Assembly: GCF_040822085.1 (NCBI RefSeq)
Contig: NZ_CP162006.1
Coordinates: 4,588,001 to 4,652,000 of the forward strand
Reading direction: 5' to 3'
Origin: Rhodoferax sp. WC2427
Lineage (GTDB): Bacteria; Pseudomonadota; Gammaproteobacteria; Burkholderiales; Burkholderiaceae_C
DNA: 64,000 bases
Shown: positions 52,718-61,124 of the stretch, one piece after another
Numbering within the stretch: the first letter of the stretch is position 1
Layout: every line of letters starts with the position of its first letter
The notes under the pieces: model-generated
Database searches by the model: none
Told to the model about the DNA's origin: nothing
The model's input: only the letters and a program-made list of their open reading frames with translations
Made by a program: the position numbers and the translations under genes

Positions 52718-53860
52718 ATGCACAAAAATGCTATTTATTCCGTAGCTGCTCTCGCCCTGTCCATCAGCGCCATCGGCCTTTTTTCTATAAATTCTCAAGC
52801 CGCGGACAAGGCCCAGGCCGCTGCGCCCAAGCCCGCGCTCACCGTCACCACCGTGCAGCCGCAGCGCAGCCCCTGGGCGGTACAGCTCAGCGCCAACGGC
52901 AACGTGGCGGCCTGGCAAGAGGCCAGCATCGGCAGCGAAGCCAGCGGCCTGCGCCTGCTGGAAGTACGCGCCAATGTGGGCGATGTGGTGCGTGCCGGGC
53001 AGGTGCTGGCCACCTTTGCCGACGAGAGCGTGCAGGCCGATGTGGCCCAGGCGAAGGCGAATGTGCTGGAGGCCGAGGCCAATGCCCAGGATGCCAGCGG
53101 CAACGCCGCCCGCGCCCGCACGCTGCAGGCCACCGGGGCCCTGAGCGAGCAGCAGATCACCCAGTACCAGACCACCGAGCAGGTGGCCAAAGCCCGGGTG
53201 GCCGCCGCCCGCGCCACGCTGGTGGTGCAGCAGCAGCGCCTGCAGCACACCCAGGTGCGGGCCCCCGACTTTGGGGTCATCAGCGCCCGCAGCGCCACCG
53301 TGGGCGCGGTGCTGGGCAGCGGCACCGAGCTGTTCCGCATGGTGCGCCAGGGGCGGCTGGAGTGGCGCGCCGAGGTCACCGCCGCGGAGCTGGAGCGCAT
53401 CAAGGTGGGCACCATCGCCCAGGTGCGCACGGCCCAAGGCACGCCGGTGCAGGGCAAGGTGCGCATGGTGGCCCCCACGGTCGACCCGCAAACCCGCATG
53501 GGGCTGGTGTATGTAGATTTGCCTGCGTCGAATCTCAAGCCCGGTATGTTTGCCAGCGGCGCATTTGCGCTGGGCCAAACGACCGCGCTGACCGTGCCGC
53601 AAACCGCCGTGGTGGTGCGCGATGCCTTCAGCTTTGTCTACCGCGTGGGCAAAGACCAGCGGGTGGCCCAGGTCAAGGTGCAAACCGGACGGCAGCTGGG
53701 CGACCGGCTGGAGATCACCAGCGCTTTGCCCCCCGATGCGGTGCTGGTGGCCAGCGGCGCGGGCTTTTTGAACGACGGCGATCTGGTGCGGGTGGTGCAG
53801 GAATCCAAGCCGAATGTGTCCCCAGCGCCCTCTGCACCAGCGCAAGCAGCTAGCAAATAA
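52718..53860 (+). CDS. RND efflux periplasmic adaptor (membrane fusion protein)
   Basis: 380 residues. A signal peptide of about 28 residues (hydrophobic VAALALSISAIGLFSI) precedes the lipoyl half-motif EASGLRLLEVRANVGDVVRAG, a helical hairpin at about 108-165 and the second half HTQVRAPDFGVISARSATVGAV. Beta-barrel and proximal domains complete the adaptor, which links the RND pump to the outer membrane channel. The signal peptide is encoded almost entirely by a palindromic repeat (52727-52793), and a second, opposite copy encodes the C-terminal APSAPAQAASK and the stop. Both ends of the gene are thus repeat-derived. Confidence 0.9.
   Translation: MHKNAIYSVAALALSISAIGLFSINSQAADKAQAAAPKPALTVTTVQPQRSPWAVQLSANGNVAAWQEASIGSEASGLRLLEVRANVGDVVRAGQVLATFADESVQADVAQAKANVLEAEANAQDASGNAARARTLQATGALSEQQITQYQTTEQVAKARVAAARATLVVQQQRLQHTQVRAPDFGVISARSATVGAVLGSGTELFRMVRQGRLEWRAEVTAAELERIKVGTIAQVRTAQGTPVQGKVRMVAPTVDPQTRMGLVYVDLPASNLKPGMFASGAFALGQTTALTVPQTAVVVRDAFSFVYRVGKDQRVAQVKVQTGRQLGDRLEITSALPPDAVLVASGAGFLNDGDLVRVVQESKPNVSPAPSAPAQAASK
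52727..52793 (+). repeat. Palindromic repeat, copy 12, encoding the adaptor signal peptide
   Basis: Forward copy: TGCTATTTATTCCGTAGCTG, CTCTCGCC, CATCAGCGC, CGGCCTTTTTTCTATAAA. It begins four codons after the ATG, and its translation is the hydrophobic core of the signal peptide. Confidence 0.8.
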
Positions 53861-53868
53861 AGAGCAAA
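53820..53868 (-). repeat. Palindromic repeat, copy 13, forming the adaptor C-terminus
   Basis: Reverse copy: CCAGCGCCCTCTGCACCAGC, GCAAGCAGCTAGCAAATAA. It encodes the last dozen residues and the TAA stop of the adaptor gene. Confidence 0.7.
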
Positions 53869-53904
53869 CATGTTGAACCTAGAAAATGCTGGTGGCTGCC
53901 CGCC

Positions 53905-54023
53905 CCTCACCCCATCCCTCTCCCCGAAGGGGCGAGGGCGTCATGCAGGAGCCCGCATCGCGCCCTCCCCGGATGTCCTGTCTTGCCCCCTCTCCTGCCG
54001 TGCGGGAGAGGGCTGGGGTGAGG
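53905..54023. repeat. Long inverted repeat between adaptor and pump genes
   Basis: CCTCACCCCATCCCTCTCC (53905-53923) and GGAGAGGGCTGGGGTGAGG (54005-54023) are complementary over 19 bases with one mismatch, about 80 bases apart. Additional inner pairing is possible (CTCCCCGAAGGGG). This resembles mobile REP/MITE-like elements with CCTCACCCC ends seen in many proteobacteria. It sits inside the efflux operon and could fold in the mRNA just before the pump gene. Confidence 0.7.
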
Positions 54024-54033
54024 GAGCCACACC

Positions 54034-57000
54034 ATGAACGTCTCCTCCTGGTCCATCAAGAACCCGATTCCGGCGGTGATGCTGTTTGTGCTGCTGACGT
54101 TTGCCGGGCTGCTGTCCTTCAACGCCATGAAGGTGCAGAACTTCCCCGACATCGACCTGCCCACGGTCACCGTGTCCGCCAGCCTGCCCGGCGCGGCCCC
54201 GGCCCAGCTGGAAACCGAAGTCGCCCGCAAGCTGGAGAACTCCATCGCCACGGTGCAGGGCCTGAAGCACATCTACACCTCGGTGCAGGACGGCAGCGTC
54301 ACCGTCACGGCAGAGTTCCGGCTGGAAAAGCCGGTGCAGGAGGCGGTGGACGACGTGCGCTCTGCCGTGGCCCGCGTGCGCAGCGACCTGCCGGGCGACG
54401 TACGCGACCCCATCGTCAACAAGGTGGACATGGCGGCCCAGCCGGTGCTGGCCTTCACCATCCGCAGCCCGAAGCTGGACGCCGAGGCGCTGTCGTGGTT
54501 TGTCGACTTTGAGGTCACCCGCAAGCTGCTGGCGGTGCGCGGCGTGGGGGCCGTGAGCCGCGTGGGCGGCGTGACCCGCGAGGTGCAGGTGGCGCTGGAC
54601 CCGCTCAAGCTGCAGGCGCTGGGCGCCACCGCCGCCGACATTTCGCGCCAGCTGCGGCTGGTGCAGCTAGACAGCGCCGGGGGCCGCGCCGACCTGGGGG
54701 TGGGCGAGCAACCGGTGCGCACCCTGGCCACGGTGCAAACCGCCCAGGAGCTGGGCCAATTGCAACTGGCGCTGGCCGATGGCCGCCGCATCCGCCTCGA
54801 CCAGGTGGCCACCGTGACCGACACCGTCGCCGAGCAACGCTCTGCGGCGCTACTCAACGGCCAGCCGGTGGTGGGCTTCGAGGTGGCGCGCAGCCGCGGC
54901 GAAAGCGAGGTGGCGGTGGGCGCGGCGGTGCAAAAGGCGCTGGCCGAGCTCAAACTGCAGCACCCCGACATGGAGCTCACCGAGTCCTTCAACTTTGTGA
55001 CCCCGGTGGAAGAGGAATACACCGGCTCCATGCACCTGCTGTACGAGGGCGCCATCCTGGCGGTGGTGGTGGTGTGGCTGTTTTTGCGCGACTGGCGGGC
55101 CACACTGGTGTCGGCGGTGGCGCTGCCGCTGTCGGTCATTCCGGCCTTCATCGGCATGTATTTGCTGGGCTTTTCGGTCAACGTGATCACGCTGCTGGCG
55201 CTGTCGCTGGTGGTGGGCATTTTGGTGGACGACGCCATCGTGGAGGTGGAAAACATCGTGCGGCATCTGCGCATGGGCAAGACCCCGTACCAGGCGGCCA
55301 TGGAGGCGGCCGACGAGATCGGCCTGGCCGTGGTGGCCACCACCTTTACCCTGGTGGCGGTGTTTTTGCCCACCGCCTTCATGAGCGGCATTGCGGGCAA
55401 GTTCTTCAAGCAGTTTGGCTGGACCGCCTCGCTGGCGGTGGTGGCCTCGCTGGTGGTGGCGCGGGTGCTCACGCCGATGATGGCGGCCTACATTTTGAAG
55501 CCCATCGTCGGGGCCGAAAAAGACGCCGGCTGGATGCGCGTCTACATGCGCTGGGCCACCTGGTGCCTGAAGCACCGGGTGCTGACCATGGTGGGGGCCA
55601 CGGTGTTCTTCTTTGGCTCGATCGCGCTGATTCCGCTGCTGCCCACCGGCTTCATCCCGCCCGACGACAACTCGCAAACCCAGGCCTATCTCGAGCTGCC
55701 GCCCGGCTCCACCCTGGCACAAACCAGCGTGGCCGCCGAGCAGGCCCGCACGCTGATCGCCCAGGTGGCGCACGTGCAAAGCATCTACACCACCATCGGC
55801 GGCGGCAGCGCGGGCGGCGATCCGTTTGCCCCGGCCGGGGCCGCCGAGGCGCGCAAGGCCACGCTGACCATCCAGCTCAGCCCGCGCGGCGACCGGCCCC
55901 GCAAGCAGGGCATTGAAAACGCCATCCGCAGCGCGCTGGAGCCGCTGCCCGGCGTGCGCAGCAAGGTCGGCCTGGGCGGCTCGGGCGAAAAATACGTGCT
56001 GGTGCTCACCGGCGAAGACCCGGTCGCCCTGCAGGCCGCCGCGCAGGCGGTGGAGAAAGACCTGCGCACCATCCAGGGTCTGGGCCAGGTCGCGTCCAGC
56101 GCCAGCCTGATCCGGCCCGAGATCGCAGTGCGGCCCGACTTTGCCCGCGCCGCCGACCTGGGCGTGACCAGCAGCGCTATTGGCGAGACGCTGCGCATTG
56201 CCACGCTGGGCGACTACGACATTTCGTTACCGAAGCTGAACCTGTCGCAGCGCCAGGTGCCCATCGTCGTCAAGCTCGATGACGCGGCCCGCAAAGACCT
56301 CAGCGTGCTGGAGCGCCTGGCCGTGCCGGGTAGCAAAGGCCCGGTGATGCTGGGCCAGGTGGCCACGCTGGAGACCAACGGCGGCCCGGCCGTCATCAGC
56401 CGCTACGACCGCACCCGCAACGTCAACTTCGAGATCGAGCTCTCGGGCCTGCCGCTGGGCGACGTGAAAGAAGCCGTACAAAAGCTGCCCGCCATGGCCC
56501 AGCTACCGCCCGGCGTGAAGGTGGTGGAAATTGGCGATGCCGAGGTGATGGGCGAGCTGTTTGCCAGCTTCGGCCTGGCCATGCTGACGGGCGTGCTGTG
56601 CATCTACATCGTGCTGGTGCTGCTGTTCAAAGACTTTTTGCACCCGGTGACGATTCTGTGCGCGCTGCCGCTGGCGCTGGGCGGGGCCTTCGTGGGCCTG
56701 CTGGTCGCGCAAAAGAGCTTCTCCATGCCCTCGCTGATCGGCCTGATCATGCTCATGGGTATTGCCACCAAGAACTCCATCCTGCTGGTGGAATACGCCA
56801 TCGTGGCCCGCCGCGACCATGGCATGACGCGGGTCGAGGCCCTGCTGGACGCCTGCCACAAACGCGCCCGCCCCATCATCATGACCACCCTGGCCATGGG
56901 CGCGGGCATGCTGCCGATTGCGCTGGGCTGGGGCGCGGCGGATTCGAGCTTCCGCAGCCCGATGTCGGTGGCGGTGATTGGCGGGCTGATCACGTCTACG

Positions 57001-57129
57001 GTGCTGAGTTTGCTGGTGGTGCCTGCGGTGTTTACCTACATCGATGATTTGGAGCACTGGTTCAAGCGCATGGGGGCGAAACTGCGGGGCAAATCGCCCC
57101 CGGTGCCGCAGGCCAAGGCGCTATCTTAA
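54034..57129 (+). CDS. RND-family efflux pump (HAE1, AcrB/MexB-like)
   Basis: 1031 residues with twelve membrane helices and two large periplasmic loops. Landmarks are the N-terminal SIKNPIPAVMLFVLLTFAG, FPDIDLPTVTVSASLPGAAPAQLE divided over the first loop, LSLVVGILVDDAIVEVENIVRH in helix 4 with the paired proton-relay aspartates, and MGIATKNSILLVEYA in helix 10. It exports drugs or metabolites using the proton gradient. The last residues (ALS) and TAA stop come from a palindromic repeat. It completes the tripartite system with the two upstream genes. Confidence 0.93.
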   Translation: MNVSSWSIKNPIPAVMLFVLLTFAGLLSFNAMKVQNFPDIDLPTVTVSASLPGAAPAQLETEVARKLENSIATVQGLKHIYTSVQDGSVTVTAEFRLEKPVQEAVDDVRSAVARVRSDLPGDVRDPIVNKVDMAAQPVLAFTIRSPKLDAEALSWFVDFEVTRKLLAVRGVGAVSRVGGVTREVQVALDPLKLQALGATAADISRQLRLVQLDSAGGRADLGVGEQPVRTLATVQTAQELGQLQLALADGRRIRLDQVATVTDTVAEQRSAALLNGQPVVGFEVARSRGESEVAVGAAVQKALAELKLQHPDMELTESFNFVTPVEEEYTGSMHLLYEGAILAVVVVWLFLRDWRATLVSAVALPLSVIPAFIGMYLLGFSVNVITLLALSLVVGILVDDAIVEVENIVRHLRMGKTPYQAAMEAADEIGLAVVATTFTLVAVFLPTAFMSGIAGKFFKQFGWTASLAVVASLVVARVLTPMMAAYILKPIVGAEKDAGWMRVYMRWATWCLKHRVLTMVGATVFFFGSIALIPLLPTGFIPPDDNSQTQAYLELPPGSTLAQTSVAAEQARTLIAQVAHVQSIYTTIGGGSAGGDPFAPAGAAEARKATLTIQLSPRGDRPRKQGIENAIRSALEPLPGVRSKVGLGGSGEKYVLVLTGEDPVALQAAAQAVEKDLRTIQGLGQVASSASLIRPEIAVRPDFARAADLGVTSSAIGETLRIATLGDYDISLPKLNLSQRQVPIVVKLDDAARKDLSVLERLAVPGSKGPVMLGQVATLETNGGPAVISRYDRTRNVNFEIELSGLPLGDVKEAVQKLPAMAQLPPGVKVVEIGDAEVMGELFASFGLAMLTGVLCIYIVLVLLFKDFLHPVTILCALPLALGGAFVGLLVAQKSFSMPSLIGLIMLMGIATKNSILLVEYAIVARRDHGMTRVEALLDACHKRARPIIMTTLAMGAGMLPIALGWGAADSSFRSPMSVAVIGGLITSTVLSLLVVPAVFTYIDDLEHWFKRMGAKLRGKSPPVPQAKALS

Positions 57130-57176
57130 TAAGAGCTTCCAGCGCTGATGAAATAAGCGCTGGCGGCCCTTTTTTC
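57119..57176 (+). repeat. Palindromic repeat, copy 14
   Basis: Forward copy beginning GCTATCTTAATAAGAGCTTC and continuing to the terminator hairpin. It supplies the last codons and stop of the pump gene. Confidence 0.75.
57139..57175 (+). terminator. Terminator of the efflux operon, formed by the repeat
   Basis: CCAGCGCT-N9-AGCGCTGG is a perfect 8-base-pair stem, followed by CGGCCC and six T residues, directly after the pump gene stop. Confidence 0.75.
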
Positions 57177-57277
57177 CTGAGGTGACGCTAGATATGCCTC
57201 CGCGAGGGATTGGTTCAGCCCTGCCCTAAGGTTCGAATGCGTTTGGGGACAGGGGGCCAGGTCGTGGCGGTGGGCGC

Positions 57278-58219
57278 TCAGAATGCCTGGCTGGTCCACG
57301 CATCGCGTATGGCGCGCAGGTGGCGCCAGTCGGTGCCGCAGCAGCCGCCCAGTACATTCAGCCGCGGCAAGGCACCTTGGAGTCCACGGTACCGTTGGGC
57401 CAGGTCTTCAGGGTCGCCTATGTCCAGTTCGGTTGAGTCATCGAGCTCAGCGTGGCTCTTCGTCGAGGCGTTTGCACGGACACCTTGGATGCGCGCAATC
57501 CAGGGCTCGCCCACCGGCAAGGCATGTTCGAAGTGCCGCGGATGCGCGCAATTGATGGCAAAGTACGCTGGCGGCGCATACGCGTCCACTTTCCCTATCG
57601 CATCACCCAACGATTCGCCGCTGGGCAATCGGCCGTCGGTTTCTACCGTGAAAGAGATGGCCACGGGCAAACCCACCCGCCGTGCCGCGATGGAAATGCC
57701 CAGGGCCTCGGCGGCTGTGGTCATCGTGACCCCGGCGAGCATGTCGACCCCGCCTGCGGCAAGCGCCTGCGCCTGCAGGAGGTGGTAATCGGCAGCTTCG
57801 TCCACACTGGTGGGGGCATCGGCAACGTAGCCGTCGCCCCGCGGGCCTATGACCCCGCTGACAACGATGGGCCCGCTGAGGCGTGGAGCCCAGCGCGCAC
57901 GCATCGCGCACATCATCTGCGCCGCCTGGGTGTTAAGTGCTTTCAGGCGGGTGGCATCGATGCCCAGGAGAGCGGCCCAGTCGGAACTGGCACGCCAGGT
58001 GGGTGTTTCCAGTATGAAACCAGCGCCTGGCATCTCACCGCAGAGTTCAAGGTATGGAACGTAGTAACTTTTCAGTCGCTCTTGGCCAAGCTCATCTTGC
58101 AGCAGCGTAAAGGCCGCAAAGTGTGGCAATGCAATGTTGTCGAGGAACACGAGCGAGGTCTCAAGGCCGCCGTCGCTCAAGAAGATTCCCCCCGTGAGTT
58201 GGGGAAGTGCATGGGTCAT
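57278..58219 (-). CDS. Homocysteine S-methyltransferase family protein
   Basis: 313 residues of the MmuM/BHMT-like zinc methyltransferase fold. GGIFLSDGGLETSLVFLD is the conserved start. Zinc cysteines are in AINCAHP near 225 and GGCCGTD near 293-297, and RWAP-GPIVVSGVIGPRGDGY covers the third strand region. Related enzymes move a methyl group from S-methylmethionine or betaine to homocysteine, making methionine. The N-terminal LVFLDNIALPHFAAF type is a divergent subgroup whose substrate is uncertain. It is monocistronic and convergent with the efflux operon. Confidence 0.85.
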   Translation of the reverse strand: MTHALPQLTGGIFLSDGGLETSLVFLDNIALPHFAAFTLLQDELGQERLKSYYVPYLELCGEMPGAGFILETPTWRASSDWAALLGIDATRLKALNTQAAQMMCAMRARWAPRLSGPIVVSGVIGPRGDGYVADAPTSVDEAADYHLLQAQALAAGGVDMLAGVTMTTAAEALGISIAARRVGLPVAISFTVETDGRLPSGESLGDAIGKVDAYAPPAYFAINCAHPRHFEHALPVGEPWIARIQGVRANASTKSHAELDDSTELDIGDPEDLAQRYRGLQGALPRLNVLGGCCGTDWRHLRAIRDAWTSQAF

Positions 58220-58300
58220 GCTCCGCCTCCTTCCATGGATGGGATCCTGCGTTCGGGCACCACGATACTCCGGCGCGCAAGCTTGGGCAACCCTGCATAT

Positions 58301-58361
58301 GCGCTATCGGAAAAGGAGCTTCATGTGCTTATGGAATAAGCGCTGGCGGCCTTTTTCGATC
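58301..58361 (+). repeat. Palindromic repeat, copy 15
   Basis: Forward copy: GCGCTATCGGAAAAGGAGCT, GTGCTTATGGAATAAGCGCT, GGCGGCCTTTTT. It is located upstream of the methyltransferase gene. Confidence 0.7.
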
Positions 58362-58411
58362 TAAGGCGACGCTTCATGCGTCCCCGTGAGGCGGCGCGCC
58401 CTGGATCGGGA

Positions 58412-58476
58412 TGGGATGCAAGGCGCAAACCACTGACATAGCTTGGGCTATGGCGAGGATTTGCAACGCCGCAGAC
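58412..58476. repeat. Large hairpin element (REP-like)
   Basis: Nested arms: GATGCAAGGCGCAAACC pairs imperfectly with GGATTTGCAACGCCGCA, around a central CATAGC-TTGG-GCTATG (58437-58452). It differs from the AGCGCT repeat family and lies in the 282-base gap between the methyltransferase and LysR genes, which otherwise holds no gene. Confidence 0.6.
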
Positions 58477-58501
58477 CGCGAGGGGCTTGTTCAGCGTTGC
58501 C

Positions 58502-59443
58502 CTAGTCCTTGGAGGCAGCTTGCCCCCGTGCCGCCGCCAGGCAGTCCTGCAGCGCTTGGATGAGCCGCTCGGACACCAGCTTCACCACCGGTCCGGGCGG
58601 CTTGGTGGCATCCACGGCCACGCTGATTTCCTGGGGTTCGGCCCCCCGGTCCCGGATGGGGATGAAGACCAGCGTTCCGGACGCCAGCTCCGATGCCACG
58701 TCCAGCTCGGACGTGAACACCACATGGTGGCCGCCCAGTGCCAGCTGCTTGACCAGCTGCAGCGAGTTGGTCTCGGTATAGCGGCGCGGTTCCTTGAACA
58801 GCCAGCTGTACTGCGCCTCCAGATACCGCCGGATCGTCAGCGCCTTGCTCTGCAGCGCCACCGGGTGGGCCATGGCCTCCTGGAAACTCACCGTCTCGCG
58901 CTGCGCCAGCGGGTGGCCGGGTGCCACCACGCAGCCCAGCGGCAACGCGCTCTTCCACAGCACCAGCAGTTCCCGGCGCGGCTTCAGGTTGAAGATGGCG
59001 GCCAGGTCGGCCTGGCCGGTCAGCAGTGCCGCCTCGGCATCGTCGGGCGTGGCCAGCGCGATGGACAGGCTGACCAGCGGATGCAGCGCACCCAGATCCC
59101 GCACCAGGGCGGGCATGACGCTGGTGGCATGGCTGTCCATAGCCACCAGCGACACATGGCCCTGGTGGACGCCCTGGAGGCGGCGGATCTCGGCGACCAC
59201 CCCCCGTTCGTCTTGCAGCCAGTGGCGCGCCAGCGTGATGAGTGCGTCGCCCGAGGCCGTCAAGCGCATGCCGCGCGGCAGCCGCTCGAACAAAGGCACG
59301 CCGAGTTCTTCCTCCAGTTGCAGGATCTGCCGGTTGATGGCCGAAGCCGCCACGTGGAGCTCGCGCGCGGCCTTCTGGATGGAGCCCGAGCGCGCCACCT
59401 GGTCGGCGTAGCGCAGTCCGGCGGGAACGAGGGAATGGCGCAT
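58502..59443 (-). CDS. LysR-family transcriptional regulator
   Basis: 313 residues. The N-terminal helix-turn-helix is at about 5-62 (LRYADQVARSGSIQKAAREL, then VAASAINRQILQLEEELG). The periplasmic-binding-like effector domain starts near 95 (HVSLVAMDSHATSVMPALV). The ATG at 59443 gives a normal length. It is divergent from uraD and a Bug-type binding protein and probably regulates them; a TTTTGC/GCAAAA inverted repeat lies between. Confidence 0.9.
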   Translation of the reverse strand: MRHSLVPAGLRYADQVARSGSIQKAARELHVAASAINRQILQLEEELGVPLFERLPRGMRLTASGDALITLARHWLQDERGVVAEIRRLQGVHQGHVSLVAMDSHATSVMPALVRDLGALHPLVSLSIALATPDDAEAALLTGQADLAAIFNLKPRRELLVLWKSALPLGCVVAPGHPLAQRETVSFQEAMAHPVALQSKALTIRRYLEAQYSWLFKEPRRYTETNSLQLVKQLALGGHHVVFTSELDVASELASGTLVFIPIRDRGAEPQEISVAVDATKPPGPVVKLVSERLIQALQDCLAAARGQAASKD

Positions 59444-59479
59444 GGAGGGGTATTGAGAAGTGTCGGCAGAGTGTACTAA

Positions 59480-59503
59480 TTTTGCGTATGCAGCACTGCA
59501 AAA
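59480..59503. promoter_or_regulatory. LysR-type operator candidate upstream of uraD
   Basis: TTTTGC-N12-GCAAAA inverted repeat in the 104-base divergent gap. This is the T-N11-A-like layout expected for a LysR site. Confidence 0.5.
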
Positions 59504-59547
59504 ATGGTGATGGACGGCAATGATTTGCGTCCCTAAGATCCGTTTCC

Positions 59548-60114
59548 ATGAGCACACGATCTACCCTGGAACACCTCAACACCTGCGCACCCGAGGTCTT
59601 TTGCGCCACCCTGGCCGACATCTGGGAGCACGCCCCCTGGGTGGCACGCGGTGTGGTCGACCAGCGCCCTTTTGCGACCATCGATGCCCTGCACACCGCG
59701 ATGGTGGAGGTGGTGGCCGCTCTGGACGAGCCCGCACGCGTCGCCTTCTATGCCGGACACCCGGAACTGGCCGGTGACGACGCCCGCCGGGGTTTGATGA
59801 CCGATGCGTCGGTTGCCGAGCAGGGCACCTTGGCGCTGGCGCGGCTGGACACCGTGGATGCCGAGCGCTGGAGCGCCCTCAACCGGGCCTACCGGGCGCG
59901 CTTCGGCTTCCCGTTCATTCTGTGCATCCGCCGCCACACGCGGGAGTCGGCCCTGCAGGCCTTCGAGCAGCGGCTGGGGCACGACCGCAACACCGAGCTG
60001 GCCACCACGCTCAGCGAAATCGCCGCCATCACCCGCCTGCGCCTAGACCGCCTGGTGCCCGATGCGCCCGAGGTTTCCCACACGGCCAGCCACGGCGAAT
60101 CGATTCCTTCTTGA
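59548..60114 (+). CDS. uraD: OHCU decarboxylase (UraD) family protein
   Basis: 188 residues. UraD decarboxylates 2-oxo-4-hydroxy-4-carboxy-5-ureidoimidazoline to S-allantoin in urate breakdown. The catalytic pair is H71 (YAGHPELAG) and E91 (SVAEQGTL), with the expected 20-residue spacing. NRAYRARFGFPFILCIR gives the conserved FGFPFI motif. No urate oxidase, transthyretin-like hydrolase or allantoinase gene is in the window, so its pathway partners must lie elsewhere, or the enzyme works on a related compound. The Bug gene starts 32 bases downstream. Confidence 0.88.
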   Translation: MSTRSTLEHLNTCAPEVFCATLADIWEHAPWVARGVVDQRPFATIDALHTAMVEVVAALDEPARVAFYAGHPELAGDDARRGLMTDASVAEQGTLALARLDTVDAERWSALNRAYRARFGFPFILCIRRHTRESALQAFEQRLGHDRNTELATTLSEIAAITRLRLDRLVPDAPEVSHTASHGESIPS

Positions 60115-60146
60115 CCGTACTTTCTAATCCACCACCGGAGCTATCC

Positions 60147-61124
60147 ATGAACACTCGACGCAAAATTTCCCTCCTGGCGTGCGCGCTGGGCCTGCTGGCC
60201 GCGGTGCCCGCTGGCGCCCAGGGCACCTATCCCGACCATCCGGTGAAACTCGTTGTGGCGCTGCCCGCGGGTGGTGGGGTGGACATCATTGCGCGCCTGG
60301 TCGGCCAGAAGCTGGCCGCCGTCACCGGCCAGCCCTTCGTGGTGGACAACCGGGCCGGAGCCTCTGGCCGCATCGGCCTGCCGTTCGTGGCCAAGGCCGC
60401 GCCGGACGGCTACACCTTGATGGCGTCACCCGCGTCGTTCCTGACCACCAACAAAAGCATCTTCAAAGAGCTGCCTTACGACCCGCAGGCCGATTTCGTA
60501 CCCATCACCAAGCTGGCCAACCAGTCGATGGTGCTGGTGGTCAAGGACAAGCAAAAGTTCTCCAGCGCAGCGGCGCTCTTGGCCGCCGCCAAGGCCAAGC
60601 CCGGGGGCCTGAACTACGCCAGCTCGGGCGACGGCAGCCCCCAACACCTGGCCGCGCTGATGTTCGAGACCCGGGCGCAGGTGCGCATGACCCACATACC
60701 GTACAAAGGCGGCGCGCTGGCCATCACCGACCTGCTGGGCGGCAACGTAGACCTGCTGTTCGCGCCCCTGCCCGAGGCGCTGCCCTACCTCAAGACCGGT
60801 AAGCTCACCGCGCTGGCGCTGATGAGCGACAAGCGCTCGGCACTGATCGCCGACGTGCCCACGATGCGCGAAGCAGGCATCCCCAACATGGTCATGCAGA
60901 CCTGGATCGGCCTGCTGGCTCCCGCTGGCACGCCCCGCCCCCTGGTGGACCAGCTCAACCGCCAGGTGCACGCCCTGCTGCAGAGCGAGGACGTGAAGAA
61001 ACAACTCTATGAGATCGGCATGGACCAGGCCCCCACCACCCCCGAGCAATTCCAGCAAACCATCGCCCAGGAGATCGCGCTGCATGCCGACCTGGTAAAG
61101 GCTTCGGGGCTGGTGCCGCAGTAG
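60147..61124 (+). CDS. Bug/TctC-family periplasmic substrate-binding protein
   Basis: 325 residues with a signal peptide cleaved near AGAQ (residue 24). The Bug pattern is complete: YPDHPVKLVVALPAGGGVDI, VVDNRAGASGRIGLPFVAKAAPDGYT and ITDLLGGNVDLLFAPLPEAL. GGAG precedes the ATG at 60147. It follows uraD in an apparent operon controlled by the divergent LysR, so its ligand may be a ureide or other purine breakdown product. No membrane transport partner is adjacent. Confidence 0.9.
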   Translation: MNTRRKISLLACALGLLAAVPAGAQGTYPDHPVKLVVALPAGGGVDIIARLVGQKLAAVTGQPFVVDNRAGASGRIGLPFVAKAAPDGYTLMASPASFLTTNKSIFKELPYDPQADFVPITKLANQSMVLVVKDKQKFSSAAALLAAAKAKPGGLNYASSGDGSPQHLAALMFETRAQVRMTHIPYKGGALAITDLLGGNVDLLFAPLPEALPYLKTGKLTALALMSDKRSALIADVPTMREAGIPNMVMQTWIGLLAPAGTPRPLVDQLNRQVHALLQSEDVKKQLYEIGMDQAPTTPEQFQQTIAQEIALHADLVKASGLVPQ

